Source of the DNA: Methylobacter sp. S3L5C
Lineage (GTDB): Bacteria; Pseudomonadota; Gammaproteobacteria; Methylococcales; Methylomonadaceae
Direction of reading: 5' to 3'
NCBI RefSeq assembly: GCF_022788635.1
Contig: NZ_CP076024.1
Location: 2,790,001 to 2,854,000, forward strand
Length of the DNA: 64,000 bases
The first letter of the stretch is position 1, and the number at the start of each line of letters is the position of its first letter. Below are positions 43,564-52,197 of this stretch, in pieces. Made by a program: the position numbers and the translations under genes. The notes beneath the pieces were generated by a model. It searched no databases and was not told where the DNA came from. It saw only the letters and a program-made list of their open reading frames with translations.

Positions 43564-43888
43564 CGGGACTAACAGTAATTTTATTTTCAGCCAGTTATGG
43601 CGTGGCGTTAACAGAACCAGCGCAACATAAGGATCAACACAGTAAAATCAATACGCCACGAAAGATAAAGCCCTGCATGGGCTTAATACATCAGCATAGG
43701 GTGTCAGCCCTATGAAATTAGAATATCTATAAACCCCAAGCCCTGCAAGGGCGAAATCAAGCGGCTTAGGGTGCATGATTATCGTCGCTAAGGTATTATG
43801 CCCTTGCAGGGCTTTAGCATTGTTTTTTTGATTTCTGGCAATAAATGCCCCTTCGACTTAACTACATCGTGGGAACTTTAAATAAAAT
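43564..43888. repeat. Non-coding stretch with GCCCTGCAAGGGC-type repeats
   Basis: Several copies of a short motif (AAGCCCTGCATGGGC, AAGCCCTGCAAGGGC and the reverse GCCCTTGCAGGGCTT) are spaced over about 140 bp between 43665 and 43820. They can pair with each other. No gene is seen. This appears to be a dispersed repeat cluster between the cassette array and the HigBA-like module. Confidence 0.5.
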
Positions 43889-44191
43889 TCAGACTGATTC
43901 CAGTTCTATTCTTACTTTTTTTCCAAGAGCGGCAGCGGCACTCATTAAGGTTGTAAGGGTTAAACTGGTGTCTTTTTCATCCAACAACCTATTAAGCGAT
44001 GCTCTGCTGGTATGCATTTTTTTTGCCATTGCCGTTTTACTCAGCTTAAGCGAAGACATACCTTCTGAAATTTGCCAAGCAATAACACGTTTTGTTGCTA
44101 CGGCAGTTACTTCTTCGAGAATCGCTTCTTCGCTAAGAAAGTCGTCAAAACTGCTGCCAATATGAAGGTTTTCTTTGTGTTGATTATTCAT
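43889..44191 (-). CDS. HigA/XRE-family antitoxin
   Basis: A 100-residue HTH protein (SLKLSKTAMAKKMHTSRASLNRLLDEKDTSLTLTTLMSAA) that follows its toxin reading frame with a 4-base overlap, the HigBA order. It would bind the operator and neutralise the toxin. It is intact. Confidence 0.88.
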   Translation of the reverse strand: MNNQHKENLHIGSSFDDFLSEEAILEEVTAVATKRVIAWQISEGMSSLKLSKTAMAKKMHTSRASLNRLLDEKDTSLTLTTLMSAAAALGKKVRIELESV

Positions 44192-44531
44192 CTTTTCCCC
44201 CGTAATGTCTTTAATCTTTGTTTTGCCAAATCAAGCTCTGGTTTTGGTGTTTTTTGATCTTTCTTGATAAAGCCATGCAGCAGAATCATTGTTTTGTTGA
44301 CGATTACAAACAGAACTCGCGCTATCCGATTATCAAGCTGTGTCTGACTTCCCAAATGTCGCCTTCAATGTGATCGACTAACGGCATACCAAGAGGCCAA
44401 CCGAATTGCACCGTTTTAATATCTTCGCCAATAGTTTTTCTATCTTGAGCAGATAAATCTTTTAACCATTCTCTAACGGGTTCGCTACCTGCTTCAGTTG
44501 CAAAAAAATTAACAGAAAGTATTGGTGTCAC
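44188..44531 (-). pseudogene. HigB-like (Gp49/DUF891) toxin, frameshifted
   Basis: It starts MTPILSVNFFATEAGSEPVREWLKDL and proceeds normally to DIWEVR, then goes out of frame and stops after 69 residues. In a second frame the missing part is clear: QLDNRIARVLFVIVNKTMIL and GFIKKDQKTPKPELDLAKQR. The shift lies near 44338-44345. The full toxin would have about 113 residues. The product cannot be an active RelE-fold ribonuclease. Confidence 0.85.
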
Positions 44532-45020
44532 ATTTGTAGTGTATCAAAAAAGATACGCAAAGAATAGCATGTAAAACAAGAATAGCCATGTAAGTAATCG
44601 TTCAAAAGTCTTTTAACATCCGGTTTTTGAGCTTGACTGAGGTAATCCCGGATAAATCAAGCTGTTTTTGTTAGTCATTCGGTTGGCTATCTGATCTCGG
44701 CTATGATTTGATGGACTCAATGGGCATCATTTTTTAAAATCAATGAATAAAAACTTTAATATCAAGTATAAGAAAAATGCTGTTCTGAACCCTTTATTTA
44801 CCACCGACATGCATTGGCAGTAATACACAGGGTTATCAACGCTCTATAAAACCAAGGTGCAAAAACTTAAAGATTGAGTTAAAGATATCCTTAAGCACAG
44901 CTAAACCCTTAGGCCTGAAAAAAATATCCACAGTAAGGCACTAATCTTTTCATCAAAATGCCCATGCCAGTTATAATGAAATTAGTTCAATTCAATTTAA
45001 TTATAATTAGAGAGACCGAG
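44532..45020. other. Intergenic region upstream of the oxidase operon
   Basis: No gene seen in about 490 bp. A TATAAT-like -10 at 45002-45007 lies 14 bp before the start of the first oxidase gene, which may be too close to be used; the true promoter is unclear. Confidence 0.4.
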
Positions 45021-45164
45021 ATGGATAAGATGACTGAAGAAGATCGTAAGCGTATTCTCGAAAGCCCCCCGGTAGGAACTTTTGCACTGATGTCGGCAGT
45101 TATTGGTGGTATGGTCGTTGCATGGCTATTTCTTTATTACGGCGTATTTTTGCCGCGAGGCTAG
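45021..45164 (+). CDS. Small single-helix subunit of the ba3-like cytochrome oxidase
   Basis: A 47-residue protein (start ATG 45021, shortly after AGAGACCGAG). After a charged N terminus (MDKMTEEDRKRILESPPVG) it has one membrane helix (LMSAVIGGMVVAWLFLYYGV). It precedes subunit II by 9 bp, the position of the small subunit IIa/CbaD in ba3-type oxidases. Confidence 0.75.
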   Translation: MDKMTEEDRKRILESPPVGTFALMSAVIGGMVVAWLFLYYGVFLPRG

Positions 45165-45173
45165 GGTTTCATT

Positions 45174-45776
45174 ATGCAAACAGAACCATTAAAAGCGAAA
45201 TGTGGACAGGTTTTTCGAAATTTTTGTGCGCAAGTTCAAGCCATTCATATTGATCAATTAGAACTAAAATGGATCACTATCTCAATGCTGGTGATCGCGC
45301 TTTTTGTTGGAATTATCACCATTGATGCATTTTTTCACGGTGTCAATCCACCCAGTAAAGTCGAAACTATTGATTCCGCCAGTCTGCATTTAAATAAAGA
45401 ATTTGCTGAGGAAAATCTGGGCGTACAAATCGATGACAAAGGCGATATCACCATCAGAATGGTTGCCGGGCGTTATTCCTTCTTCCCCAAACACATTAAT
45501 GTTCCTGCGGAGACTTCATTAACTTTTCGTTGGGTTAGTATGGATGTTTTACACGGTGTTCATATTCCCATGACGAACATGAGCACCATGATTGTGCCGG
45601 GTTATGTTGCGGAAATAACAACTACTTTCCCAAAGCCGGGTGAATATCCGGTTTTGTGTAATGAATATTGTGGCTTGGGCCATAACCACATGTGGAGCAA
45701 TATTTCGGTCATCGCTAAAGAAGACTGGAAAGCTCCGGTAAAGTCGCCTGCTAAAGGAGGATCAAATAATGAATGA
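45174..45776 (+). CDS. coxB: Cytochrome c oxidase subunit II (ba3-like)
   Basis: A 200-residue subunit II. One membrane helix (LKWITISMLVIALFVGIITI, residues 27-55) anchors a periplasmic cupredoxin domain that carries the CuA site: His in VLHGVHIPMTNMS and the C-x3-C-x3-H-x2-M pattern in CNEYCGLGHNHMWS. It receives electrons from cytochrome c. It overlaps the subunit I gene by 8 bases. Confidence 0.93.
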   Translation: MQTEPLKAKCGQVFRNFCAQVQAIHIDQLELKWITISMLVIALFVGIITIDAFFHGVNPPSKVETIDSASLHLNKEFAEENLGVQIDDKGDITIRMVAGRYSFFPKHINVPAETSLTFRWVSMDVLHGVHIPMTNMSTMIVPGYVAEITTTFPKPGEYPVLCNEYCGLGHNHMWSNISVIAKEDWKAPVKSPAKGGSNNE

Positions 45777-47394
45777 TGCCGAAGAACGAAAGCTCGCGTT
45801 AAGCCACCTTTGGGTCGCTTTTATTGCCTTTATCGTCGCTTGTTTCATGGGTGAGTATCAAGTGCTGGAACGTAGCGGTTTTATTCCTGCACTAAACTCC
45901 CCAAGTGCCTATTTTGCCTCGGTGAGTACTCATGGGGTATTGATGGCATATGTCCTGACGACTTTTTTTATTATGGGCTTTGGTTATTACATCGCGACCA
46001 CCAGCTTAAAGCAACCGGTATGGAACAAGCCGTTGGCATGGGGTGGTTTCTGGTTGGCATTAATTGGTGTTGTTATGGCGGCCATCCCTTTGTTGACCGG
46101 TAAAGCCTCTGTACTGTATACGTTTTACCCGCCCGTTGTTGCGCATGCCGCATTTTATATCGGCGCTACCTTGCTCGTCGTTGGTTCTTGGGTTTGGTGT
46201 GTCATTATGCTGGTGATGTTTGTGCAATGGAAAAAAGCCAACACGGGGCAACCTGTACCTTTAGCCATGTTTGCAACCACCATGAATGCGTTGTTATGGT
46301 TATGGACCAGTGCCGGTGTTGCCTTGGAAGTGCTTTTTCAATTGATTCCCCTGTCTCTGGGCTGGATTGATACCCTTGATCCGGGGCTGTCCAGAACCTT
46401 GTTCGCCTGGACGCTGCATCCCATTGTTTATTTTTGGCTGATTCCTGCTTATATCGCTTTTTATGTGTTTGTCCCTAAACAGGCAGGCGGTTTTCTGTTT
46501 AGTGATGAAATGGCCCGATTGGCTTTTATCGTTTTGGCCGTATTTGCTTTGCCAATAGGCTTTCATCATCTTTATATGGATCCGGAGCAAGCTAAGGGTT
46601 GGAAATTGTTACACGGCATCGGCACTTTCGTGGTGACTTTACCGACTTTGGTAACAGGATTTACTGTCATTGCCTCCCTTGAAATTGCCGGGCGTTTGCG
46701 TGGTGGTAAAGGCTTGTTTGGCTGGATAGGTAGCTTGCCCTGGACCAATACCATGGTATTGTCGGTTATTTTATCGTTATTGATGCTGATTTTTGGCGGC
46801 TTTGGTGGCGTAGTTAATGCCAGTTATGCGATGAATGGCATGATTCATAATACCGCTTGGGTACCGGGCCATTTTCACCTGATTTTTGCTGGCACTACCG
46901 TTATCATGTATTTCGCCATTGCCTATTACTTATGGCCTATGCTGGTTAAAAAACCATTATTTTCCAGTTCAATGGCTTTACTTCAGTTATGGACCTGGTT
47001 TATAGGCATGAGTATTCTGACGACCCCTTGGCATGTCCTGGGCTTATTGGGCCAGCCACGCCGTATTTCTACAGTTGTTTATAATAGTTTATTGACGTTG
47101 GCCTGGAAACCTTATGAATTTATGATGATATTTGGCGGTTTAATACTGTTGGGTTCGGCGTGTTTGTTTATCTATAATCTGGCGAAAACGCAATTTAACG
47201 CCTCGACTGAAGTCTTTGACGGGGAAATTGAATTTGCCGAGCCGATACATGCGGTAACGTCTCTTCCTGAATGGCTGAATGATTTTAAAATCTGGAACAA
47301 AGTGATTGCTGTTTTAATGGCTATCAGTTTTGGCTACCCCATCTTACAGTTCTTTATAATGGACACTTACGAATCATCGTCATGGGGATTTTAA
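45769..47394 (+). CDS. coxA: Cytochrome c oxidase subunit I (ba3-like, B-family)
   Basis: A 541-residue haem-copper oxidase subunit with about 13 helices. The haem and CuB ligands are seen: STHGVLMAYV (low-spin haem), TLHPIVYFWLIPAY with the His-Tyr pair, the GFHHLYMDP pair, and WVPGHFHLIFAG. The sequence and the short subunit II point to the B-type (ba3) oxidases, which have high oxygen affinity and a single proton channel. It reduces O2 to water at the inner membrane. Confidence 0.95.
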   Translation: MNDAEERKLALSHLWVAFIAFIVACFMGEYQVLERSGFIPALNSPSAYFASVSTHGVLMAYVLTTFFIMGFGYYIATTSLKQPVWNKPLAWGGFWLALIGVVMAAIPLLTGKASVLYTFYPPVVAHAAFYIGATLLVVGSWVWCVIMLVMFVQWKKANTGQPVPLAMFATTMNALLWLWTSAGVALEVLFQLIPLSLGWIDTLDPGLSRTLFAWTLHPIVYFWLIPAYIAFYVFVPKQAGGFLFSDEMARLAFIVLAVFALPIGFHHLYMDPEQAKGWKLLHGIGTFVVTLPTLVTGFTVIASLEIAGRLRGGKGLFGWIGSLPWTNTMVLSVILSLLMLIFGGFGGVVNASYAMNGMIHNTAWVPGHFHLIFAGTTVIMYFAIAYYLWPMLVKKPLFSSSMALLQLWTWFIGMSILTTPWHVLGLLGQPRRISTVVYNSLLTLAWKPYEFMMIFGGLILLGSACLFIYNLAKTQFNASTEVFDGEIEFAEPIHAVTSLPEWLNDFKIWNKVIAVLMAISFGYPILQFFIMDTYESSSWGF

Positions 47395-47396
47395 GC

Positions 47397-48068
47397 ATGA
47401 AACGACTATTACTATTACTGCTTTTTATTGTCCCTGTTGCTGTTAATGCTGAACCACCCTCTAAAGTGGCGTGGACACCTGAAGCGCTTAAATTTGTCAA
47501 GAACGGTAATCTTGACAAGGGTAAAGAACTGGCAGAATCTTGTAAAAGCTGTCATGGCGACAAAGGCCAGGGCATGAAAGCAGAAATCATTGATGATGAA
47601 ACGCTGCCATCAATTCCCGCACTGGCAGGTCAGGTTGCCAATTATACCTACAAACAGTTGCGTGACTATGCTGATGGCAGTCGTAGTCATATTCAGATGA
47701 CTGGTGTGGCTAAAGGGCTTACAGAACAGGATGCCGCAGATCTGGCGGTTTGGTTTGGCTCCTTACCGGCTGTCGAAAATAAATCAGGAAAACAAAATCT
47801 CGACAGAGCTGAAAAAATGGTTGAACAGGGTGACGGTAAACGCATTTTGCCGCCTTGTTTTGTTTGTCATGGGTCAAAAGGTCAAGGCGAAAAGCAGGAT
47901 ATTCCGGCACTGGCAGGACAGCATGCTGATTATTTTACAAGAACCTTGCTGGAATATAAAAACGGCCAACGTCACAACGATGTTTACAGCCGTATGCGTC
48001 TGATTGTTCAACAGCTAAGTAATGATGAAATCAAAGAGCTTGCTTTGTATTATCAGCAACTTAAATAG
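47397..48068 (+). CDS. Dihaem cytochrome c (c4-type)
   Basis: A 223-residue exported cytochrome. The signal peptide is MKRLLLLLLFIVPVAVNA; this ATG at 47397 is preferred to one at 47382 that overlaps coxA. Two haem motifs, CKSCHG (about residue 40) and CFVCHG (about residue 153), each followed by a domain with PALAGQ and a distal Met (IQMTGVA; SRMRLI). It directly follows coxA and is the probable electron donor of this oxidase. Confidence 0.93.
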   Translation: MKRLLLLLLFIVPVAVNAEPPSKVAWTPEALKFVKNGNLDKGKELAESCKSCHGDKGQGMKAEIIDDETLPSIPALAGQVANYTYKQLRDYADGSRSHIQMTGVAKGLTEQDAADLAVWFGSLPAVENKSGKQNLDRAEKMVEQGDGKRILPPCFVCHGSKGQGEKQDIPALAGQHADYFTRTLLEYKNGQRHNDVYSRMRLIVQQLSNDEIKELALYYQQLK

Positions 48069-48132
48069 TATTTGTTAACCATCATCAGCGTCGGACATCG
48101 CTTTATAGGTGTCCGACCATTCATCTCAAGGT

Positions 48133-48160
48133 CAGGCAACAATAAAACGTTGCCTGTCTT
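48133..48160 (+). terminator. Probable terminator of the oxidase operon
   Basis: CAGGCAAC (48133-48140) pairs with GTTGCCTG (48149-48156) and is followed by TCTTATT. A second stem-loop without T-run (48090-48097 with 48110-48117) lies just before it. Together they probably end the oxidase transcript. Confidence 0.6.
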
Positions 48161-48300
48161 ATTCAAGCTGACTTCCCAAACTACTGCATAATTGGTCTGT
48201 TAAAATCATGTGGTTTTCACTCATTACATTTTATGTGACAGGTTTGGGCCTTGTTGGTAGCGTATTTATCTAAAAAGCATTGTTACCCTAACGAGTCGCC

Positions 48301-49197
48301 ATGAATCAAAAAGAAACAAATAACCGTGACGCAGCTGATGCTTTTGATGGTAGCGAAATGATGCCCGTATTGTTTATCGGCCATGGCAGTCCCATGAATG
48401 CCATTGAAGATAATGACTTTACCAAGGGGTGGCGACAGGTAGCTAAAACCTTGCCTAAGCCTAAAGCTGTTTTGTGTATTTCAGCGCATTGGGAAACTCC
48501 CGGTACCCTGGTTACTGCTATGGAGAGACCGCAGACTATTCATGATTTTGGCGGCTTTCCTCAAGCGTTATTTGACGTACAGTATCCGGCTCCGGGCAGT
48601 CCATGGCTGACAGGATTGGTAAAGGCAACGATGCAGAAAACCATTGTAGGTTTGAATAATGACTGGGGTTTGGATCACGGTACTTGGAGTGTACTGGTAC
48701 AAATGTTTCCTGCCGCTGATATTCCGGTGGTCCAACTAAGTCTGGACTATACCAAGTCGGCAGTTGAGCATTATGCCTTGGCAAAAGAATTGTTCGCCCT
48801 TCGGCAGCAGGGTGTTCTTATTATCGGCAGCGGCAATATGGTACATAATCTTGGCCGGCTGGTGATCAAGGATAACGGCCCTGGCGGTTTTAACAAACCT
48901 TTCGGATTAGATTGGGCTATCGCGGCTAACGAGCTTTTTAAGAGTCTGATTAACGATAACCGTCATTCTGAACTGGCTGATTATTTGTTATTGGATAATA
49001 CGGTGAGATTGGCGGTGCCTACTCCGGAACATTATTTGCCACTACTTTATATACTCGCTCTAAAACAAGAAATTGAAACGGTCTCCTATTTTAATGACCA
49101 AATTGTCGGCGGTTCGCTTGCGATGACTTCGCTGATTATTGATACTAACTTGAAAAATGCTCAATACGCCCGGCAAATTTCGTTGGGGGGTCATTGA
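48301..49197 (+). CDS. ygiD: DODA-type extradiol aromatic ring-opening dioxygenase (YgiD-like)
   Basis: A 298-residue protein of the LigB/DODA family. The metal-binding histidines fit FIGHGSPMNAI, ISAHWETPG, NNDWGLDHGTWSVL and IGSGNMVHNLG. Members cleave catechol-type rings, and the E. coli homologue acts on DOPA; the natural substrate in most bacteria is unknown. It stands alone between the oxidase operon and a small gene. Confidence 0.9.
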   Translation: MNQKETNNRDAADAFDGSEMMPVLFIGHGSPMNAIEDNDFTKGWRQVAKTLPKPKAVLCISAHWETPGTLVTAMERPQTIHDFGGFPQALFDVQYPAPGSPWLTGLVKATMQKTIVGLNNDWGLDHGTWSVLVQMFPAADIPVVQLSLDYTKSAVEHYALAKELFALRQQGVLIIGSGNMVHNLGRLVIKDNGPGGFNKPFGLDWAIAANELFKSLINDNRHSELADYLLLDNTVRLAVPTPEHYLPLLYILALKQEIETVSYFNDQIVGGSLAMTSLIIDTNLKNAQYARQISLGGH

Positions 49198-49400
49198 TTA
49201 GGTGAGGGTAGGGCTATTTTGGTTTATGGTGAAAGTGAAAGGGATCAATACTGAATCAAATGTTTTTAAAAGTTTGCTTAAATAAAAAGTGAGGATAGGT
49301 TACTCTAAAGAAGGTAAGCCAAAGGTACGTTGCAAATAGCTCTTGCCGTTTGCTTGGCTTTAATTGATTTCATAAAACGATTTAGCCTGACGGAGATTGT

Positions 49401-49655
49401 ATGAATCCACTGATTGCAAAAATGCTTGGCTTGGTAAAAAGTGATCAAAAAATAGAAAGTACCATTGATCTTTCCGATGATGATGATAATACTACTATTA
49501 GTACAGCTGCTGTGCCTCAAGCCGAGGAACCTGAGCCACTTCATCAAGGTAAAAGACGCTTAAAGGAAAGTTACACCAGTCACTGGGATTTGGATTATTT
49601 ACCAAGAAAAGAAGTCGATGAAATAATGGCCAATCTTCATAATCATAAGGATTAA
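49401..49655 (+). CDS. Small acidic hypothetical protein
   Basis: An 84-residue soluble protein with a very acidic stretch (STIDLSDDDDNTTIST) and a conserved-looking C terminus (LKESYTSHWDLDYLPRKEVDEIMA). No family recognised. It lies 130 bp upstream of the FNR-type regulator in the same direction. Confidence 0.6.
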   Translation: MNPLIAKMLGLVKSDQKIESTIDLSDDDDNTTISTAAVPQAEEPEPLHQGKRRLKESYTSHWDLDYLPRKEVDEIMANLHNHKD

Positions 49656-49786
49656 ACAGTTAGTCAGCTTGAGAACAGGCTTTCCATACACACTATTTTA
49701 TTAATAGTGAGGTAAAAACCACTCATATTAATATTGATTTTACTTCCGATTTTTTGCTGTAAAGCAACCTAAAACAGGCTAATGAG

Positions 49787-50521
49787 ATGGATCCCGCTTT
49801 GCCAAAAAACTCATGTTCAGATTGCAGGTTAGCTGATTTATGTCTTCCTTATGGACTACAAATAAATGAGATAGAGCAACTTGCAAGTATTATAAAAAAT
49901 AAACGGCCTTTACAAACTGATGAACTATTGTATGCACAGAATGATCAGTGCCAAAGCTTGTATGCAGTTAAGTCCGGTTCTTTTCGAAGTTTCATTATCA
50001 ATGCCGAGGGTATTGAGCAAACGCTGGGATTTTATTTGCCAGGCGAGCTAATGGGTTTGGATGCTTTATTGCATGGACGCTTTAGTTGTTCTTCGGTTGC
50101 CCTTGAAACGGCGTCAGTCTGCGAATTGCCTTTATCTCGCTTAAATGATTTATATGCTCAAATACCGGGCCTTCAACACCAGATGATGCGGATTTTAAGT
50201 AAGGAAATTGCCTCGGATCGTGAACAAATATTGTTGCTTGGACATCGTACGGCAAAAGAAAGAATGGCAACATTTTTATTGATGCTATCCATACGCTATG
50301 GTGCTTTGGGGTATTCAAACACTGACTTTAACTTGAGTATGCGTCGCCAGGATATTGCAAATTTTTTGGGTCTTAGTAATGAAACGATCAGTCGCCAATT
50401 AACTGAGCTCAGTAAAGCGGGTGTTATTATCGTTAAGCAACGGGTTATTCAAATTATTGATCTTAATTTACTCAAGTCGATTGTCGAACCCTGTTACAGG
50501 GAAGCACTTGCTGTAAACTGA
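49787..50521 (+). CDS. fnr: FNR/Anr-type oxygen-sensing regulator
   Basis: A 244-residue Crp/Fnr protein. Cys10, Cys13 and Cys19 (NSCSDCRLADLCLP) with Cys112 have the spacing of the four ligands of the oxygen-labile 4Fe-4S cluster. The HTH (RRQDIANFLGLSNETISRQLTELSKAGVI) has the E-x2-S-R recognition residues for TTGAT-n4-ATCAA boxes. Such a box is found 400 bp downstream, ahead of a small lipoprotein gene. Genes for a high-affinity type oxidase lie 2 kb upstream. Confidence 0.95.
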   Translation: MDPALPKNSCSDCRLADLCLPYGLQINEIEQLASIIKNKRPLQTDELLYAQNDQCQSLYAVKSGSFRSFIINAEGIEQTLGFYLPGELMGLDALLHGRFSCSSVALETASVCELPLSRLNDLYAQIPGLQHQMMRILSKEIASDREQILLLGHRTAKERMATFLLMLSIRYGALGYSNTDFNLSMRRQDIANFLGLSNETISRQLTELSKAGVIIVKQRVIQIIDLNLLKSIVEPCYREALAVN

Positions 50522-50607
50522 CAGAGTAAAATCCATTAATATTGAAGGTGGTGATATTGCCGGTGAAATAGTTTATGTTTGCTGCGATTGATGATGTTTT
50601 GCACCCA

Positions 50608-50637
50608 AGAATGGACAACTGATCAGTTGTCCATTCT
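50608..50637. terminator. 30-bp perfect palindrome between convergent genes
   Basis: AGAATGGACAACTGA (50608-50622) and its exact complement meet without a loop, centred on TGATCA. It lies between the end of the FNR gene and the end of the convergent lipoprotein gene and may stop transcription from both sides, though a T-run is missing. Confidence 0.5.
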
Positions 50638-50681
50638 GGTAGCATCCACTCTACATCAACTTAATCCGCTTGAAAAAGCGC

Positions 50682-50804
50682 CTATTTTGCTAATGATGAT
50701 GAAGTCTTTTCAGCCGCTGGTTTACTGGGGCCGGTACCTGAATCGCAGGCTGTAAGTGTCATGGTAGCAATAACAAGCAATAATAAATGGCTGATAATTT
50801 TCAT
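50682..50804 (-). CDS. Tiny lipoprotein, predicted FNR target
   Basis: A 40-residue lipoprotein precursor: MKIISHLLLLVIATMTLTAC followed by DSGTGPSKPAAEKTSSSLAK. The lipobox LTAC gives a mature peptide of only about 21 residues. The RBS region reads GAGAAG. A perfect FNR box lies about 120 bp upstream. Very small lipoproteins of this sort (entericidin-like) are usually of unknown function. Confidence 0.75.
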   Translation of the reverse strand: MKIISHLLLLVIATMTLTACDSGTGPSKPAAEKTSSSLAK

Positions 50805-50924
50805 GTGTTCTTCTCGTTTGTTAATATAAATAGACAGTTGCTGCTACCTGAAAATACCGGGGTAAGCAGAGTTTTTATCCTTATTCGGGAGCGGCTATTC
50901 TTGCATTAAAAGTTTAATTTGATA

Positions 50925-50938
50925 TTGATCCAGATCAA
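50925..50938. promoter_or_regulatory. Perfect FNR/Anr box
   Basis: TTGATCCAGATCAA matches the consensus TTGAT-n4-ATCAA exactly. It is centred 127 bp upstream of the lipoprotein ATG (- strand). On the + side no gene follows for 700 bp, so the lipoprotein is the likely target. The regulator itself is encoded next door. Confidence 0.75.
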
Positions 50939-51682
50939 GAACTCGTTAAATAAAGTAACTTCGTTTTTCTTATTGCGGGGCGTTTCATGGCCATGATCCA
51001 GAAACCATGGATAGCAATATTGGATTACGCAAACCAAATTTTAGCGATATAAAGCTAAGTTTGATCTGATTTTTCGCATCCCAGAGCCCAGGATTTTGGA
51101 CAAATCTCGCTTTACTCTCACTACAAAGACGACGTTGCTTTTATTTTTGGAGATACTTATGGGCTACAAGCCAAGATTTAGTATTTCAATGGGATTGTTA
51201 TACATAACTTTTTAACCTGAAAGACAGTGCTCTTCAACTATAACAAAATCACAGACATGGCTTAATATACAAAGCTCATTATTTCCTTGGTTATCCTTAA
51301 CAGCCAATCAGATGATGATTTTAGTGACCTAAAAATCATTTCGAACGGCTATAACAAGGTGATTTTATGCAGAGCAGAGATACCATGCTGATTTTATAAA
51401 ATGATAAGATAACAGTGTAAGTGGCCTAATAGTGAGCTATTTGTTCAAAAAATGACTTATTTGAAGTCATGTGCAACTTACCGCGTTTTTCGGTCGATAA
51501 TTTTACAAGTGGCTCAATATATAAATAATAAAGTTTTTTCAATGACTGCCATTGGCATACAGATGAATTTCCTGTCGCAAAGTTGCTTGCTATAAAGTGG
51601 CCGGTAGAAATTGGCAGTAATCAGCAATCGACTAATATCCGTCTTATCTTTTACAATTTTATTGTCATATTACTTTTTACAT
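50939..51682. other. Long non-coding stretch
   Basis: About 740 bp without a gene that I can support on either strand. A short unlikely frame is possible near 50988. It is AT-rich and could hold a small RNA or regulatory region, or the decayed remains of a gene. Confidence 0.4.
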
Positions 51683-51904
51683 TTAACGTTCAGCTAATGT
51701 TTGAACAATCGCACAACGGGCTTGGTTAACAATAGGTACATCTTTAAGCCAACCGCCTTGCGATTCCACTTTGGACTGTAAAAAGACTTCAATGTCTGCG
51801 TGACCTACCTTAATCATGGCTTCAATATAAAAACCCTCCAAGCTAATCTCATAATCTTCACCGCCTATGTGCAATTCGATGTTTACAACTTCATAATTTT
51901 TCAT
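51683..51904 (-). CDS. Small hypothetical protein, 73 residues
   Basis: A soluble acidic protein (NIELHIGGEDYEISLEGFYI; CAIVQTLAER at the end). It has an AGAGG-like site upstream of the ATG. No family recognised; the pattern of alternating beta strands suggests a small sandwich. Confidence 0.55.
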   Translation of the reverse strand: MKNYEVVNIELHIGGEDYEISLEGFYIEAMIKVGHADIEVFLQSKVESQGGWLKDVPIVNQARCAIVQTLAER

Positions 51905-51987
51905 TTTAACTAACCTCTTTATTTAAAAGTTGATTGTTTTATATCAAATCTTGTGTGCATAAACATACTTCATCTTTCCTTACTTTG

Positions 51988-52009
51988 GATGCGTTTAAAT
52001 AAACGACAG
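51988..52009 (+). repeat. MITE end-like fragment
   Basis: GGATGCGTTTAAATAAACGA resembles the left terminus of the MITE-like element at 18540. No partner repeat is found nearby, so it is a fragment or a chance match. Confidence 0.35.
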
Positions 52010-52197
52010 TGTAGTTATTATAGATATCAGGTATTGATAAACATTTTTTAGGTAAACCGGCGATTCAATGTTTAATAGCGGAATAAATACCCTTTAAGCC
52101 GGCAGTTGACTTATTTAGCTAGTTAATAGCAGTATAAAAGATAAGTCGTATCCTGTTGTTAAGTTTTATATCTGGAAAAGGCTTTACTTGACATGAA

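Noticed and set aside
43665-43820. CRISPR array
   Set aside because: The repeated GCCCTGCAAGGGC-type motif is short, occurs in both orientations and with irregular spacing. It lacks constant repeat and spacer lengths, and no cas gene is present.
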